64,000 nt of DNA, taken from Caldilineaceae bacterium (GTDB lineage Bacteria > Chloroflexota > Anaerolineae > Caldilineales > Caldilineaceae). Numbering within the stretch: the stretch's first letter is position 1; every line of letters starts with the position of its first letter. The position numbers and the translations under genes were made by a program. A model generated the notes under the pieces. It saw only the letters and a program-made list of their open reading frames with translations, ran no database searches and was not told where the DNA came from. The DNA is taken from assembly GCA_020433455.1 (NCBI GenBank), contig JAGRCP010000019.1, forward strand, positions 1-64,000, read 5' to 3'. Positions 11,068 to 19,623 of this stretch are shown here, piece after piece.

Positions 11068-12192
11068 ATGGCAAGCCTCCGGCTGGAAAATCTGGTCAAA
11101 AAATACGGCGATATCACCGCCGTCGATCGCCTTTCTCTGGAGATCAACGACGGCGAATTCATGGTCATGCTCGGCCCGTCGGGCGCGGGCAAAACGACGA
11201 CCCTCAAGCTCATCGCCGGGGTGGTCACGCCCGACGCAGGCAAGGTCTACATCGGCGACCGCCTGGTCAACGCCATCGAGCCCCACAAGCGCAACGTGGC
11301 CATGGCCTTTGAAAGTTACGCCCTCTATCCACACAAAACGGTGAAGGAGAACCTGGCCTTCCCTTTGCGCGCGCCGGGGCGCAACTTCTCTGCGGCAGAG
11401 ATTGATCGTAAAGTGAACGACGTGGCCGAAATGCTTAATATCCACATGCTGCTGGATCGCCTGCCCCAGCACCTCTCCAACGGTCAGAAGCAGCGCGTGG
11501 CTCTGGGGCGGGCCATGGTGCGAGATCCGGAGATTATGTTGCTGGACGAGCCGATCTCTCATCTGGACGCCAAGCTGCGCCATCGTATGCGCACCGAATT
11601 CAAGGCGCTGGAAGCGGAGATTCATACGACGACCCTCTACGTAACCCACGACTACCTGGAGGCTCTTTCTCTGGGCGATCGGCTGGTGGTGCTGAATGAA
11701 GGGGTAATCCAGCAGATCGGCCTGCCTGACGACGTCTTCCTGCGGCCTGCCAATCTCTTCGTCTCCAGGCTTTTGGGCCATCCCCAGATAAACCTCATTG
11801 AATGTACCGCCCAGCGCAGCGATGAGGGGCTACAACTGCTCAGCACCGACGGGGCCGTACGCGTTGACGCGCCCTCCCATCTCCGCACCGCGCTCGACGC
11901 CCACGCCTCAGAGCGCCTGGTTATGGGCATTCGCCCCCAGGATATGGCAATCGTCTCCAGCGATGAGGCGAATACGCCCAACACCTGCCAGGGCAGCGTC
12001 TACGTCTATGAGCGGCTGGGTACCAAGGGCGTCCTCAGCGCAAAGGTAGGCAAGCGCCAGATGGAGATCATTACGCCCATCGAAATGAGCTTTGACTTCG
12101 ATGAGGCGGTCGCCATCCGCATCAAAACGGACAAGCTTATGCTCTTTGATCGGGATACGGAGCAGAATCTGCTGCAGGCGGAGGAAATATAA
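11068..12192 (+). CDS. Sugar ABC transporter ATP-binding protein 1 (MalK/UgpC-like, Q-loop Glu)
   Basis: A 374-residue CUT1 ATPase: nucleotide-binding domain about 1-235, then a C-terminal OB-fold regulatory domain. Walker A is GPSGAGKT (36-43), signature LSNGQ (136-140), Walker B LLLDE (D160, E161) and switch His H194. Two positions are unusual: the Q-loop residue is Glu (E82, in FESYALYP), where MalK has Gln, and the signature has Asn in place of its first Gly. The next gene encodes a second, different ATPase, so the transporter probably has an ATPase heterodimer, as in GlpS/GlpT of the rhizobial glycerol importer. Confidence 0.92.
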   Translation: MASLRLENLVKKYGDITAVDRLSLEINDGEFMVMLGPSGAGKTTTLKLIAGVVTPDAGKVYIGDRLVNAIEPHKRNVAMAFESYALYPHKTVKENLAFPLRAPGRNFSAAEIDRKVNDVAEMLNIHMLLDRLPQHLSNGQKQRVALGRAMVRDPEIMLLDEPISHLDAKLRHRMRTEFKALEAEIHTTTLYVTHDYLEALSLGDRLVVLNEGVIQQIGLPDDVFLRPANLFVSRLLGHPQINLIECTAQRSDEGLQLLSTDGAVRVDAPSHLRTALDAHASERLVMGIRPQDMAIVSSDEANTPNTCQGSVYVYERLGTKGVLSAKVGKRQMEIITPIEMSFDFDEAVAIRIKTDKLMLFDRDTEQNLLQAEEI

Positions 12193-12193
12193 G

Positions 12194-13297
12194 ATGGCTG
12201 AACTACGCTTGGAACACATCTACAAAACGTACAAAGGCAACGTCGAAGCGGTCAAGGACCTGAACCTGACCGTCCGTGACGGGGAGTTCCTGGCCCTTTT
12301 GGGGCCGTCAGGTTGCGGTAAAACCTCAACCCTGCGCATGATTGTCGGGCTGGAAGAGATTACCAGGGGCGAGATGTACATCGGCGATCGCCTGGTCAAC
12401 AGGCTGGAACCCAACGCCCGCAACGTGGCCTTGGCCTTCGAGACCTACGCCCTCTATCCGCCCCTGAGCGTGCGGGATAATATCGCCTTCTGCCTGCGGG
12501 CCCGTTCCGTCGCGCCGGATGAGATTAAGCGCCGGGTTGATGCCGTGGCCGATATGCTGGATATCACCGACATTCTGGACCGCAAGCCGGCCGAGTTGGG
12601 CGGCGGCCAGAAGCAGCGCATTTCCCTGGCCCGGGCTCTCGTGCGCAATCCCGACGTCTTCCTCATGGATGAACCCCTTTCCCATCTGGATGCGGCCCAG
12701 CGCGCCCATATGCGCGTCGAACTCAAGCGCCTCCACGCCGAAACGGGCCGCACGACCATTCTGGTCACCCACGACCAGCTTGAGGCCGTGGCCATGGCCG
12801 AACGGATTGCGGTGATGAACTTCGGCGTGCTCCAGCAGGTAGGTTCCTTCAACGAAGTCTATAACCATCCCGTTAACGAATTTGTGGCCGGCTTCATCGG
12901 CGAGCCGCCTATGAACTTCCTGGCCTGCCGTCCCGCCGCCCAAAACGGCGCGACCGCGCTCACGGCCGCGGACGGGAGCTTTCACCTTTCCTTACCCTCG
13001 GCCCTACAAGAGCGGGTCAACGCCCATAACGGCCAAAACCTGCATCTGGGCGTGCGCCCCACCGACCTGCACCTGGGCGACGGCGCGGCGGATGATGATC
13101 TGCTTACCCTTCACGCCACGGTAGATACCTACGAATCCCTGGGCGAAGAAGGCCAGTTGGCCGCAAACGTCGGGGAGAGTCCCGTACTTCTGATCACCGA
13201 GCCTTTCCTGAATCTGGCCCGGGGCGAAAAGGTCGATCTCCAAATGAGCACCAACCGCATCCATCTCTTTGACGCGGATACAACCAACGCCATCTGA
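12194..13297 (+). CDS. Sugar ABC transporter ATP-binding protein 2 (MalK/UgpC-like, Q-loop Glu)
   Basis: A 367-residue CUT1 ATPase related to its upstream neighbour. Walker A is GPSGCGKT (37-44), Walker B FLMDE (D159, E160) and switch His H193. The Q-loop position is again Glu (E83, in FETYALYP). The signature reads LGGGQ (135-139), so the Ser that contacts the ATP gamma-phosphate is missing. The frame is open upstream, but ATG 12194 follows GGAGGAAATATAAG, one base past the previous stop, and gives the family N-terminus. With different signature defects in the two subunits, the two ATP sites should be unequal (inference). Confidence 0.92.
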   Translation: MAELRLEHIYKTYKGNVEAVKDLNLTVRDGEFLALLGPSGCGKTSTLRMIVGLEEITRGEMYIGDRLVNRLEPNARNVALAFETYALYPPLSVRDNIAFCLRARSVAPDEIKRRVDAVADMLDITDILDRKPAELGGGQKQRISLARALVRNPDVFLMDEPLSHLDAAQRAHMRVELKRLHAETGRTTILVTHDQLEAVAMAERIAVMNFGVLQQVGSFNEVYNHPVNEFVAGFIGEPPMNFLACRPAAQNGATALTAADGSFHLSLPSALQERVNAHNGQNLHLGVRPTDLHLGDGAADDDLLTLHATVDTYESLGEEGQLAANVGESPVLLITEPFLNLARGEKVDLQMSTNRIHLFDADTTNAI

Positions 13298-13305
13298 GCC
13301 GATCC

Positions 13306-14841
13306 ATGAGCGCACTGTTGCTGGGTATCGACATCGGTACGTCGGTCATCAAGAGCATCCTCTTTGACGCCGCGGGCCGTGAAATCGCCGGCGCCGCGCG
13401 GGAAAACGTTCTGCTCCACCCGACCCCCGGCATGGTAGAGCAGAATATGACCGCGGTCTGGCAGGCCGCAGCGGAAACCGCGGCCGAAGCCGTAGTGAGC
13501 GTGCAGGGGGCGGCTGACGAAATTGTCGCCATCGGCGTCACGGGTCAGGGTGACGGCACGTGGCTGGTCGATGCAGAGGGAAGGCCTGTGGGCAATGCCG
13601 TCACCTGGCTGGACGGCCGCGTGGGTGACCTGGTCGAAGCGGCCCATACCGGCGGACTGAGCGAACAGGTCTTCGCCCGCACCGGCACCGCGCTCAACAC
13701 CAGCAACCAGGCCCTGCAACTCCGCTGGCTGGCCGAGCATGAGCCGGACCGTCTGGCCCGCGCCCATGCCGCGCTCCGGGCCAAGGACTGGATATTTCTC
13801 TGCCTGACCGGGCAATTTGCCACCGATGAATCTGACGCCTCACATACCTATTTTTCTGTGGGTACGCGCGCGCTCGATCCCGGGTTGCCCGGGCTGTTGG
13901 GCATTGGGCAATGGACGCGTCTCCTGCCGCCCATACGCGCTGCGACGGAAAACCAGGCTCCCTTGCTGGCTGATGCGGCCCTCCGGTTGGGGCTGCGCCC
14001 CGGCACGCCCGTTGTAGCCGGTCCTTTTGACGTGGCCGCGGCCGACCTGGGCAGCGGCGTCTTCCAGCCCGGCGACGCCTGTACCATTCTGGGCACCGCG
14101 GCCATCCATCAGATGGTCATGGATCGCCCTGCAGATGAACCGAAAAATACGGGCTACACCATGTGCCACGCGCCCGCGGATCGCCTGGTGCGCCTCCTGC
14201 CCAGCATGACCGGAGCCCTCAACCTGGAGTGGTTTTTGCGCCAGTTTTACGCCCTTGAAGCCGCGCGGCCGGGCGTCAACATCTACGCGTTGGCAGAAGA
14301 AGAAGCCGCGACTGTTCCGCCCGGCTGCGACGGCGTCCTCTATCACCCATACATCAATCCGGCCGGCGAGCGCTCGCCTTTTGTACGCCCCGATGCCCGC
14401 GCCCAGTTTAGCGGCATGACCGTGGAGCACAGCCGGGCCGCGCTTCTGCGCAGCGTCTATGAAGGCGTGCTTTTTTCGGCCATGGACTGCTACGAGTATC
14501 TCAATCAGCCCATACGCGCGCTTACCCTCGCTGGCGGCGGCGCGCGCAGCGATCTCTGGTGTCAGATGTTTGCCGACGGTTTGGACTGTCCGGTTACTGT
14601 GGTTGCGGGCAACGAGCAGGGTGCGCTGGGCGCGGCCATCAATGCCGGCGTGGCCGTGGGGCTCTACGCCTCCTATGCTGATGCCATCGACGCCTGCGTA
14701 CGGTCGAACCGCACCTACGCGCCCAATCCCCAGGTTGGGGCCGTCTATCGATCGCTTTTACCCCTTTATCGTCAGACTTACAAAGCCCTCTTTCCGGTCT
14801 GGCAAGCACGCGCCCAATGGCGCCGGGAGCACTCTCTATGA
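13306..14841 (+). CDS. FGGY-family carbohydrate kinase 1 (erythritol/xylulose kinase-like)
   Basis: A 511-residue kinase of the FGGY family (hexokinase/actin fold). The N-terminal phosphate loop is GIDIGTSVIKSILFD. The segment TGQGDGTWLVD resembles what I recall of erythritol kinases (EryA), though I cannot test this by alignment. The second domain has LAGGGARSDLWCQM, the ATP-binding region. It phosphorylates an imported polyol or ketose, which would trap it and make the SorC ligand. It begins 8 bases after ATPase 2 and ends in an ATGA overlap with the dehydrogenase gene. Substrate is not determined. Confidence 0.88.
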   Translation: MSALLLGIDIGTSVIKSILFDAAGREIAGAARENVLLHPTPGMVEQNMTAVWQAAAETAAEAVVSVQGAADEIVAIGVTGQGDGTWLVDAEGRPVGNAVTWLDGRVGDLVEAAHTGGLSEQVFARTGTALNTSNQALQLRWLAEHEPDRLARAHAALRAKDWIFLCLTGQFATDESDASHTYFSVGTRALDPGLPGLLGIGQWTRLLPPIRAATENQAPLLADAALRLGLRPGTPVVAGPFDVAAADLGSGVFQPGDACTILGTAAIHQMVMDRPADEPKNTGYTMCHAPADRLVRLLPSMTGALNLEWFLRQFYALEAARPGVNIYALAEEEAATVPPGCDGVLYHPYINPAGERSPFVRPDARAQFSGMTVEHSRAALLRSVYEGVLFSAMDCYEYLNQPIRALTLAGGGARSDLWCQMFADGLDCPVTVVAGNEQGALGAAINAGVAVGLYASYADAIDACVRSNRTYAPNPQVGAVYRSLLPLYRQTYKALFPVWQARAQWRREHSL

Positions 14842-15908
14842 CCCACTCGTCCACGCGGCGGATACGCGCCGCGGTCATCGGCGATCTGTTCGTCGGTTCG
14901 GAACTCATTGTCCGCGCGCTGGCGCGTCGGCTCGCGCCTGAAGGCATTGTGTTGGATGCGGATACCGCGCAGGTAAATTGGCCCGACGCGCCGCTCATTG
15001 CTAATGACGAGGTGAGCGAATTTGCCGGCGATCCGGCCGCGGTGGCTGCGTTGGCCCAAAAGGCCGCAATCCTCGTCACCCACGTCGCGCCGGTGACCGA
15101 AGCCGTGCTGGATGCGGCGCCTGACCTGCGCCTCATTGCCTGCTGTCGGGGCGGGCCGGTCAACATTAATGTGGACGCGGCCACGCGTCGGGGCATTCCC
15201 GTTATTAACGCGCCGGCGCGTAACTCTCAGGCCGTCATCGAATTTACGCTGGGCCTGATCCTGGCCGAGAGTCGGGGCATCGGCCGCGCGCACGCCGCGT
15301 TGAGTCAGGGAATATGGGAGGGCGACCTCTATCGCTATGACCGGGCCGGCCGGGAAGTTCAGGGACAGGTTGTCGGTCTCGTGGGCCTGGGTGCGATTGC
15401 CCAGGGGATGATTCCCTACCTTCAGCCTTTCGGCGTGACGATTCTGGCCTACGATCCCTTCGTTTCCGCTGAACGCATGGCCGGGATGGGCGTGGAAAAG
15501 GCGGAACTGAACGATCTGCTGGCCCGTTCCGACATTGTGAGCCTCCACGCGCGGGTAACGCCTGAAACCCGGGGCATGATGGGGGCGGAGCAGTTTGCGC
15601 GCATGAAGCCGGGCGCAATATTCATCAACACGGCCCGCGGGCCCCTGGTCGATTATGACGCGCTATACGTAGCCCTGGATGGGGGACATCTGGGGGGCGC
15701 GGGACTGGATACTTTTGCCCAGGAGCCGCCGCCGTCCGACTGGCCTCTCCTGCGTCTGCCCAACGTCACCTTGACGCCGCATATCGCCGGCGCTTCCCGG
15801 GAATCGGCGCAACAAGGCGCTGACCTGGTGGCAATCGATGCGGCCAATTTTTTTGCCGGGCGTCCTCTGGTCAATCAGATCAACCGCATCGCGCTGGAGG
15901 AGAAATGA
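14838..15908 (+). CDS. D-isomer-specific 2-hydroxyacid dehydrogenase, SerA-like
   Basis: A 356-residue NAD-dependent dehydrogenase. The Rossmann motif is GLVGLGAIAQG. The catalytic triad is visible: Arg in NTARGPLVD, Glu in TFAQEPPP and His in TPHIAGAS. No ACT or regulatory domain follows, unlike long SerA. ATG 14838 overlaps the kinase stop (ATGA) and follows GGGAG, so it is preferred over ATG 14817. Its place between two sugar kinases, with tight overlaps on both sides, suggests it oxidises or reduces a sugar-derived 2-hydroxy acid of this pathway rather than 3-phosphoglycerate. Confidence 0.88.
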   Translation: MTHSSTRRIRAAVIGDLFVGSELIVRALARRLAPEGIVLDADTAQVNWPDAPLIANDEVSEFAGDPAAVAALAQKAAILVTHVAPVTEAVLDAAPDLRLIACCRGGPVNINVDAATRRGIPVINAPARNSQAVIEFTLGLILAESRGIGRAHAALSQGIWEGDLYRYDRAGREVQGQVVGLVGLGAIAQGMIPYLQPFGVTILAYDPFVSAERMAGMGVEKAELNDLLARSDIVSLHARVTPETRGMMGAEQFARMKPGAIFINTARGPLVDYDALYVALDGGHLGGAGLDTFAQEPPPSDWPLLRLPNVTLTPHIAGASRESAQQGADLVAIDAANFFAGRPLVNQINRIALEEK

Positions 15909-17446
15909 GCAAGCCCATGGCCGGAGACGAATTGTTGCTGGGTATCGATATCGGCACCACCAGCGTCAAGGCCACGCTGGTTACGCTTGCCGGCGCGGTC
16001 TGCGCTGAGGCGGCTCAGGAATACCCCACTGCGTTTCCCCGTCCGAATTGGGCCGAACAGGATCCCGAAGATTGGTGGCGGGCGACCTGCGCCGTACTCC
16101 AACAGGTGTGCGCCGCCGCAGGCGATCCGGCGCGCGTCGCTGCCCTCTCCGTGAGCTGCCAGGGGCCTTCCTTGCTGCCCATGGACGCGGCAGGCCGTCC
16201 CCTGAGTTCCGCCCAGATCTGGATGGATCGTCGCTCCACCCGGGAATGCGAATCCCTGCGCGGAACGGTGGGAGATGCTCTCTTTGCCGGCATTAACGGC
16301 GGCCGCATCGATCCCTACTACATGGCGCCTAAGCTTTACTGGCTCCGCAAGCATGAGCCGGACGTGTACGCACGCGCCTACACTTTTCTGCAAGCGAACG
16401 GCTACATCGTCCACAAGCTCTGTCGCGTATTTACCCTGGATCGCTCCATCGCTCCGCTTACCCTGCTTTACGACGCCCGGACGGAAGAATGGTCCGATGT
16501 CCTGATCGAGGCGTGCGGCGCGGACCGGACCAAGTTGCCGCCCCTGTACGATTCGGGTGAGATCGTCGGTCGCGTCACGCCGGAGGCCGCGGCTGTTACC
16601 GGCCTGGCAACAGGCACGCCCGTGCTGGCCGGTCTGTGCGACGGCCCGGCCGCGGCTCTGGAAGCGGGCCTCCTGGAGGCGGGCGATGCCGCGGAAATGA
16701 CCGGCCAATCCACGGTGCTTCTGATTTGCAGCGATCGACCCTATTTGGACGACAGGCTAATTCCCTTGGGCCATCCCCTGCCCGACCGTCATGTGACCGC
16801 CGGCGCCCAAGTCGCCTCGGGCGGCGCGCTGCGCTGGTTCCGGGATGAGTTGGGCGAACCGGAACGTCGGCAAGCCGAGGCAACGGGTGATGACGCTTAC
16901 GCACTCCTTTCTCTTCTGGCGCAAAGCAGCCCGCCGGGCGCCAACAGTCTCCTCTTTTTGCCCTACCTGTACGGCGAGCGCTCGCCCATTTGGGACAGTG
17001 ATGCGCGGGGCGTCTTCTTCGGCCTCTCTCTGTCCACGCATAAGGCGGACATGGTGCGGGCCGTCATGGAGGGTGCGGCTTATGGCCTGCGGCACAACGT
17101 GGAAGCAGCGGAGGAAGCGGGCTTTCCCTTGCGGGAGTTGGTCACCGTCGGCGGTGGGGCCAAGAGTCCGCTCTGGAATCAGATCAAGGCCGATGTGCTC
17201 CAGCGACCGGTGCGTGTCCCGGACGTCACCGGCGGAGCCGTCATCGGCGATGCTATGCTGGCCGCCGCAAGCGTGGGCCTTTACCCGACGCTCACGGATG
17301 CGGTCACGGGCATGATGGGGCCGAGCCGCGTCTTTCAACCCCGCCCGGAACTTGCCCAGCGCTATGACGCGCTCTACACTCTGTATGTAAGCCTTTACCC
17401 GCGCCTGCGCGAGGCGTTCCGGGAACTGGCGCTAACGAATTTTTAA
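15905..17446 (+). CDS. FGGY-family carbohydrate kinase 2 (xylulokinase-like)
   Basis: A 513-residue FGGY kinase, clearly different from kinase 1. Motifs: GIDIGTTSVKATLV at the N-terminus, WMDRRSTRE, LPYLYGERSPIWD and TVGGGAKSPLWNQIKADV in the ATP-binding lobe. The last two are typical of xylulose-type kinases. It overlaps the dehydrogenase stop by 4 bases. Two FGGY kinases in one operon imply either two related substrates or two phosphorylation steps. A hairpin and a 125-base gap follow before the aldolase gene. Confidence 0.9.
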   Translation: MSKPMAGDELLLGIDIGTTSVKATLVTLAGAVCAEAAQEYPTAFPRPNWAEQDPEDWWRATCAVLQQVCAAAGDPARVAALSVSCQGPSLLPMDAAGRPLSSAQIWMDRRSTRECESLRGTVGDALFAGINGGRIDPYYMAPKLYWLRKHEPDVYARAYTFLQANGYIVHKLCRVFTLDRSIAPLTLLYDARTEEWSDVLIEACGADRTKLPPLYDSGEIVGRVTPEAAAVTGLATGTPVLAGLCDGPAAALEAGLLEAGDAAEMTGQSTVLLICSDRPYLDDRLIPLGHPLPDRHVTAGAQVASGGALRWFRDELGEPERRQAEATGDDAYALLSLLAQSSPPGANSLLFLPYLYGERSPIWDSDARGVFFGLSLSTHKADMVRAVMEGAAYGLRHNVEAAEEAGFPLRELVTVGGGAKSPLWNQIKADVLQRPVRVPDVTGGAVIGDAMLAAASVGLYPTLTDAVTGMMGPSRVFQPRPELAQRYDALYTLYVSLYPRLREAFRELALTNF

Positions 17447-17473
17447 CGGCTCTTTGGGAATTCACCGGGGGCC

Positions 17474-17535
17474 GCTTTTTGAAGCATAACGCGTGATGCG
17501 CGCAGGTACGCACCGTCACGCATCACGCGTCATTT
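17474..17535. repeat. Palindromic repeat copy between kinase 2 and aldolase genes
   Basis: Arms 17489-17500 and 17519-17530 (ACGCGTGATGCG and its complement) are perfect, with further imperfect pairing inside and a short T-run after. The preceding CCGCTTTTTGAA matches the flank of the 27648-27693 palindrome in reverse. It is therefore a copy of that family inserted in the operon, possibly a partial terminator or processing site. Confidence 0.6.
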
Positions 17536-17571
17536 TTATTCCTAGACTCACCCAGCGACAGGAAAGTCAAC

Positions 17572-18222
17572 ATGGCTGAATCTGAAGGCATCGTCAAATA
17601 TGTAACTGATTACACGTCCGCCGCGGCCTTGTCGGCCGAGGAGATTGCCGAACTCAACGCCTGGCGTCGCATCCTCTATCTGGCTCAGCTTGTGGGCCAA
17701 AGCCCCGAACGTTACATGGGCTACGGCTTCGGCAATGTAAGTCGTCGGCTGGAGCCGGGCCCCGCGCCCGTCACCCAACGCAGTTTTGTCATCACCGGCA
17801 CCCAGACGGGCAATCTTACGCATCTGGATCCGGATGCCTACACCATGGTGATGGAATGTTATCCGGCGGAAAATCGTCTGGTCGCCCAAGGGCCGGTCAA
17901 GCCGTCGTCGGAATCCCTCACCCATGGCGCGGTTTACGACCAGGACCCGGAGATCATGTGGGTCTTTCACGCTCATTCGCCCGAGATTTGGCGCAACGCT
18001 GATGCGCTGGAAATTCCCGTCACCGCGGCGGATGTGCCCTACGGTTCGCCGGAAATGGCAGCGGAGGTCGATCGACTCTTCCGGGAAACGCCGCTGTTGG
18101 AGCGGCGGATATTCAGCATGGGCGGTCATGAGGACGGGATCGTCAGCTTCGGCCGCACGGCGGAAGAGGCGGGCGATGTTCTCCTCAACACGCTGGCCGC
18201 GGCGCTGGCATTGTCTGATTAG
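17572..18222 (+). CDS. Class II aldolase/adducin-family protein
   Basis: A 216-residue protein of the class II aldolase / L-ribulose-5-phosphate 4-epimerase family. It shows the phosphate-binding GNVS and TGTQTG, the SSESLTH segment and the metal-binding FHAHSP with a later GGHEDG. These enzymes make or break carbon-carbon bonds of phosphorylated ketoses or sugar acids through a Zn2+-stabilised enediolate. Here it probably splits or epimerises the product of the kinases. The size fits AraD or fuculose aldolase; the exact reaction cannot be read from the sequence. Confidence 0.85.
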   Translation: MAESEGIVKYVTDYTSAAALSAEEIAELNAWRRILYLAQLVGQSPERYMGYGFGNVSRRLEPGPAPVTQRSFVITGTQTGNLTHLDPDAYTMVMECYPAENRLVAQGPVKPSSESLTHGAVYDQDPEIMWVFHAHSPEIWRNADALEIPVTAADVPYGSPEMAAEVDRLFRETPLLERRIFSMGGHEDGIVSFGRTAEEAGDVLLNTLAAALALSD

Positions 18223-18253
18223 CAGAGCATGAATTAACAGAAAGGAAAACCTC

Positions 18254-19501
18254 ATGAGCGGCGAACGTCCTCTGGAGGTGACAATCGATGACCGGGCCAT
18301 TGAGCATTTGCTGGCCTTTACCGCGGAGCAGGGTATGCACGATCTGCTCATGGTTTCCGACGAAAATACCTACGCGGCTCTGGGCGCGCGGGTGGAAGCG
18401 GCCCTGAGCGAAGCCGGACGCGACCTGATTAGCGTCATCCACACTGGCGAAGAGGTGGTGGCTGATGCCCGCTACATCTTCCATACGCTGCTGGCCGCAG
18501 ACCCCAAGCCCCGCACCTATATCGCGGTCGGCTCGGGCACCGTGACCGACATTACCCGCTTTGTCAGCCATCGCACCCACTCGTCCTTCATCTCCATGCC
18601 CACCGCGCCTTCGGTGGACGGCTTTGCGTCCATCGGCGCGCCCCTCATTATTGACGGCGTCAAGGAGACGGTCATCTGCCATGCGCCCATCGCCATCTTC
18701 GCCGACATCAACACCCTGGCCAATGCGCCCCAGGCCCTCATCGCCGCGGGCTTGGGCGATATGCTGGGCAAGTACACCTCCATTGCCGACTGGCGGCTGG
18801 GCCGCCTCTTCTGGGGTGAACCGTACGACGAAGAGATTGCGCAGCGTACGTTAGCCGCGGTGCAGCTCTGTGTGGATAACGTGGACGCGATCGGCGCGGA
18901 CGAGCCGGAAGGCATCCGCAAGCTGCTGGAGGGGCTCATCGAGTCGGGCTATTGCATGCTGGACTTTGGTTCCTCCCGGCCCGCTTCGGGCGCGGAACAT
19001 CATTATTCTCACCTGTGGGAAATGAAGCTCCTGCGCGAGGGGCGTCCGGCCATTCTGCATGGGGCGAAGGTGGGCGTGGCCACGGTACTGGTGGCAGGTC
19101 TCTATGACCGGATCCGGGCCATGAGCCGGAACGAAGCCGCGGACCTGATGGAGGCGAGCGACTGGTCAAATGCGGACGTGGAAATGACCCGCATTCGCAC
19201 CGCGTACGGCGATCAGGCGGAAGATGTCATGGCCGCGCATCAGCGCTTCCTGAACCTGACGCCGGAAGAGTCTGATGCGATCAAGCGCCAAATTCTGGCG
19301 CACTGGGACGAGGTGCAGGAGATCGCAGCCCACGTCCCCCCGCCCGACGTCGTAGCCGACTACCTGCGGCGGGCCGGCGGTCCCACTACCGTGGCCGAAC
19401 TGGGTCTGTCAGACGAAGAGCAAGCCCTGGCCGAGCAGAGCGGTCATTATCTACGCGACCGGTTTACCGTGCGGAAATTGGCCCGGGCCTTGGATATCTA
19501 A
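18254..19501 (+). CDS. sn-Glycerol-1-phosphate dehydrogenase family protein, AraM-like
   Basis: A 415-residue NAD(P)/metal-dependent dehydrogenase of the G1PDH branch of the Fe-ADH fold. Visible motifs are VGSGTVTDITRF (NAD binding), MPTAPSVDGFAS, GLGDMLGKYTSIADW (metal-ligand Asp), SRPASGAEHHYSHLWEM and LHGAKVGVA (metal-ligand His). B. subtilis AraM, encoded in the ara operon beside araL, is a true G1PDH. Here the gene ends a catabolic operon that also begins with an AraL-like gene. It may reduce dihydroxyacetone phosphate released by the aldolase, or act on another polyol phosphate (inference). Confidence 0.88.
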   Translation: MSGERPLEVTIDDRAIEHLLAFTAEQGMHDLLMVSDENTYAALGARVEAALSEAGRDLISVIHTGEEVVADARYIFHTLLAADPKPRTYIAVGSGTVTDITRFVSHRTHSSFISMPTAPSVDGFASIGAPLIIDGVKETVICHAPIAIFADINTLANAPQALIAAGLGDMLGKYTSIADWRLGRLFWGEPYDEEIAQRTLAAVQLCVDNVDAIGADEPEGIRKLLEGLIESGYCMLDFGSSRPASGAEHHYSHLWEMKLLREGRPAILHGAKVGVATVLVAGLYDRIRAMSRNEAADLMEASDWSNADVEMTRIRTAYGDQAEDVMAAHQRFLNLTPEESDAIKRQILAHWDEVQEIAAHVPPPDVVADYLRRAGGPTTVAELGLSDEEQALAEQSGHYLRDRFTVRKLARALDI

Positions 19502-19553
19502 ACTGTCGGGAGATGAGGCCCGCATAGAGTTAGCTCCCGGTCCGAAGCAGTAA

Positions 19554-19577
19554 ACCCCGGCAGATTTCTGCCGGGGT
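19554..19577. terminator. Bidirectional terminator ending the sugar operon
   Basis: Arms 19554-19564 and 19567-19577 (ACCCCGGCAGA) are perfect, with AAA before and a TATT run after. It lies between the convergent AraM-like and amidohydrolase genes and probably ends both. Confidence 0.75.
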
Positions 19578-19623
19578 ATTCACGCCGAACCAACGCAATT
19601 CCTCCTGCGGGACCTGTTACGGC

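Noticed and set aside
13306-19501. Naming the operon as a standard erythritol (ery) or arabinose (ara) operon
   Set aside because: EryB and EryC equivalents and AraA are absent, and a hydroxyacid dehydrogenase and second kinase are extra. Similarity to either is partial.
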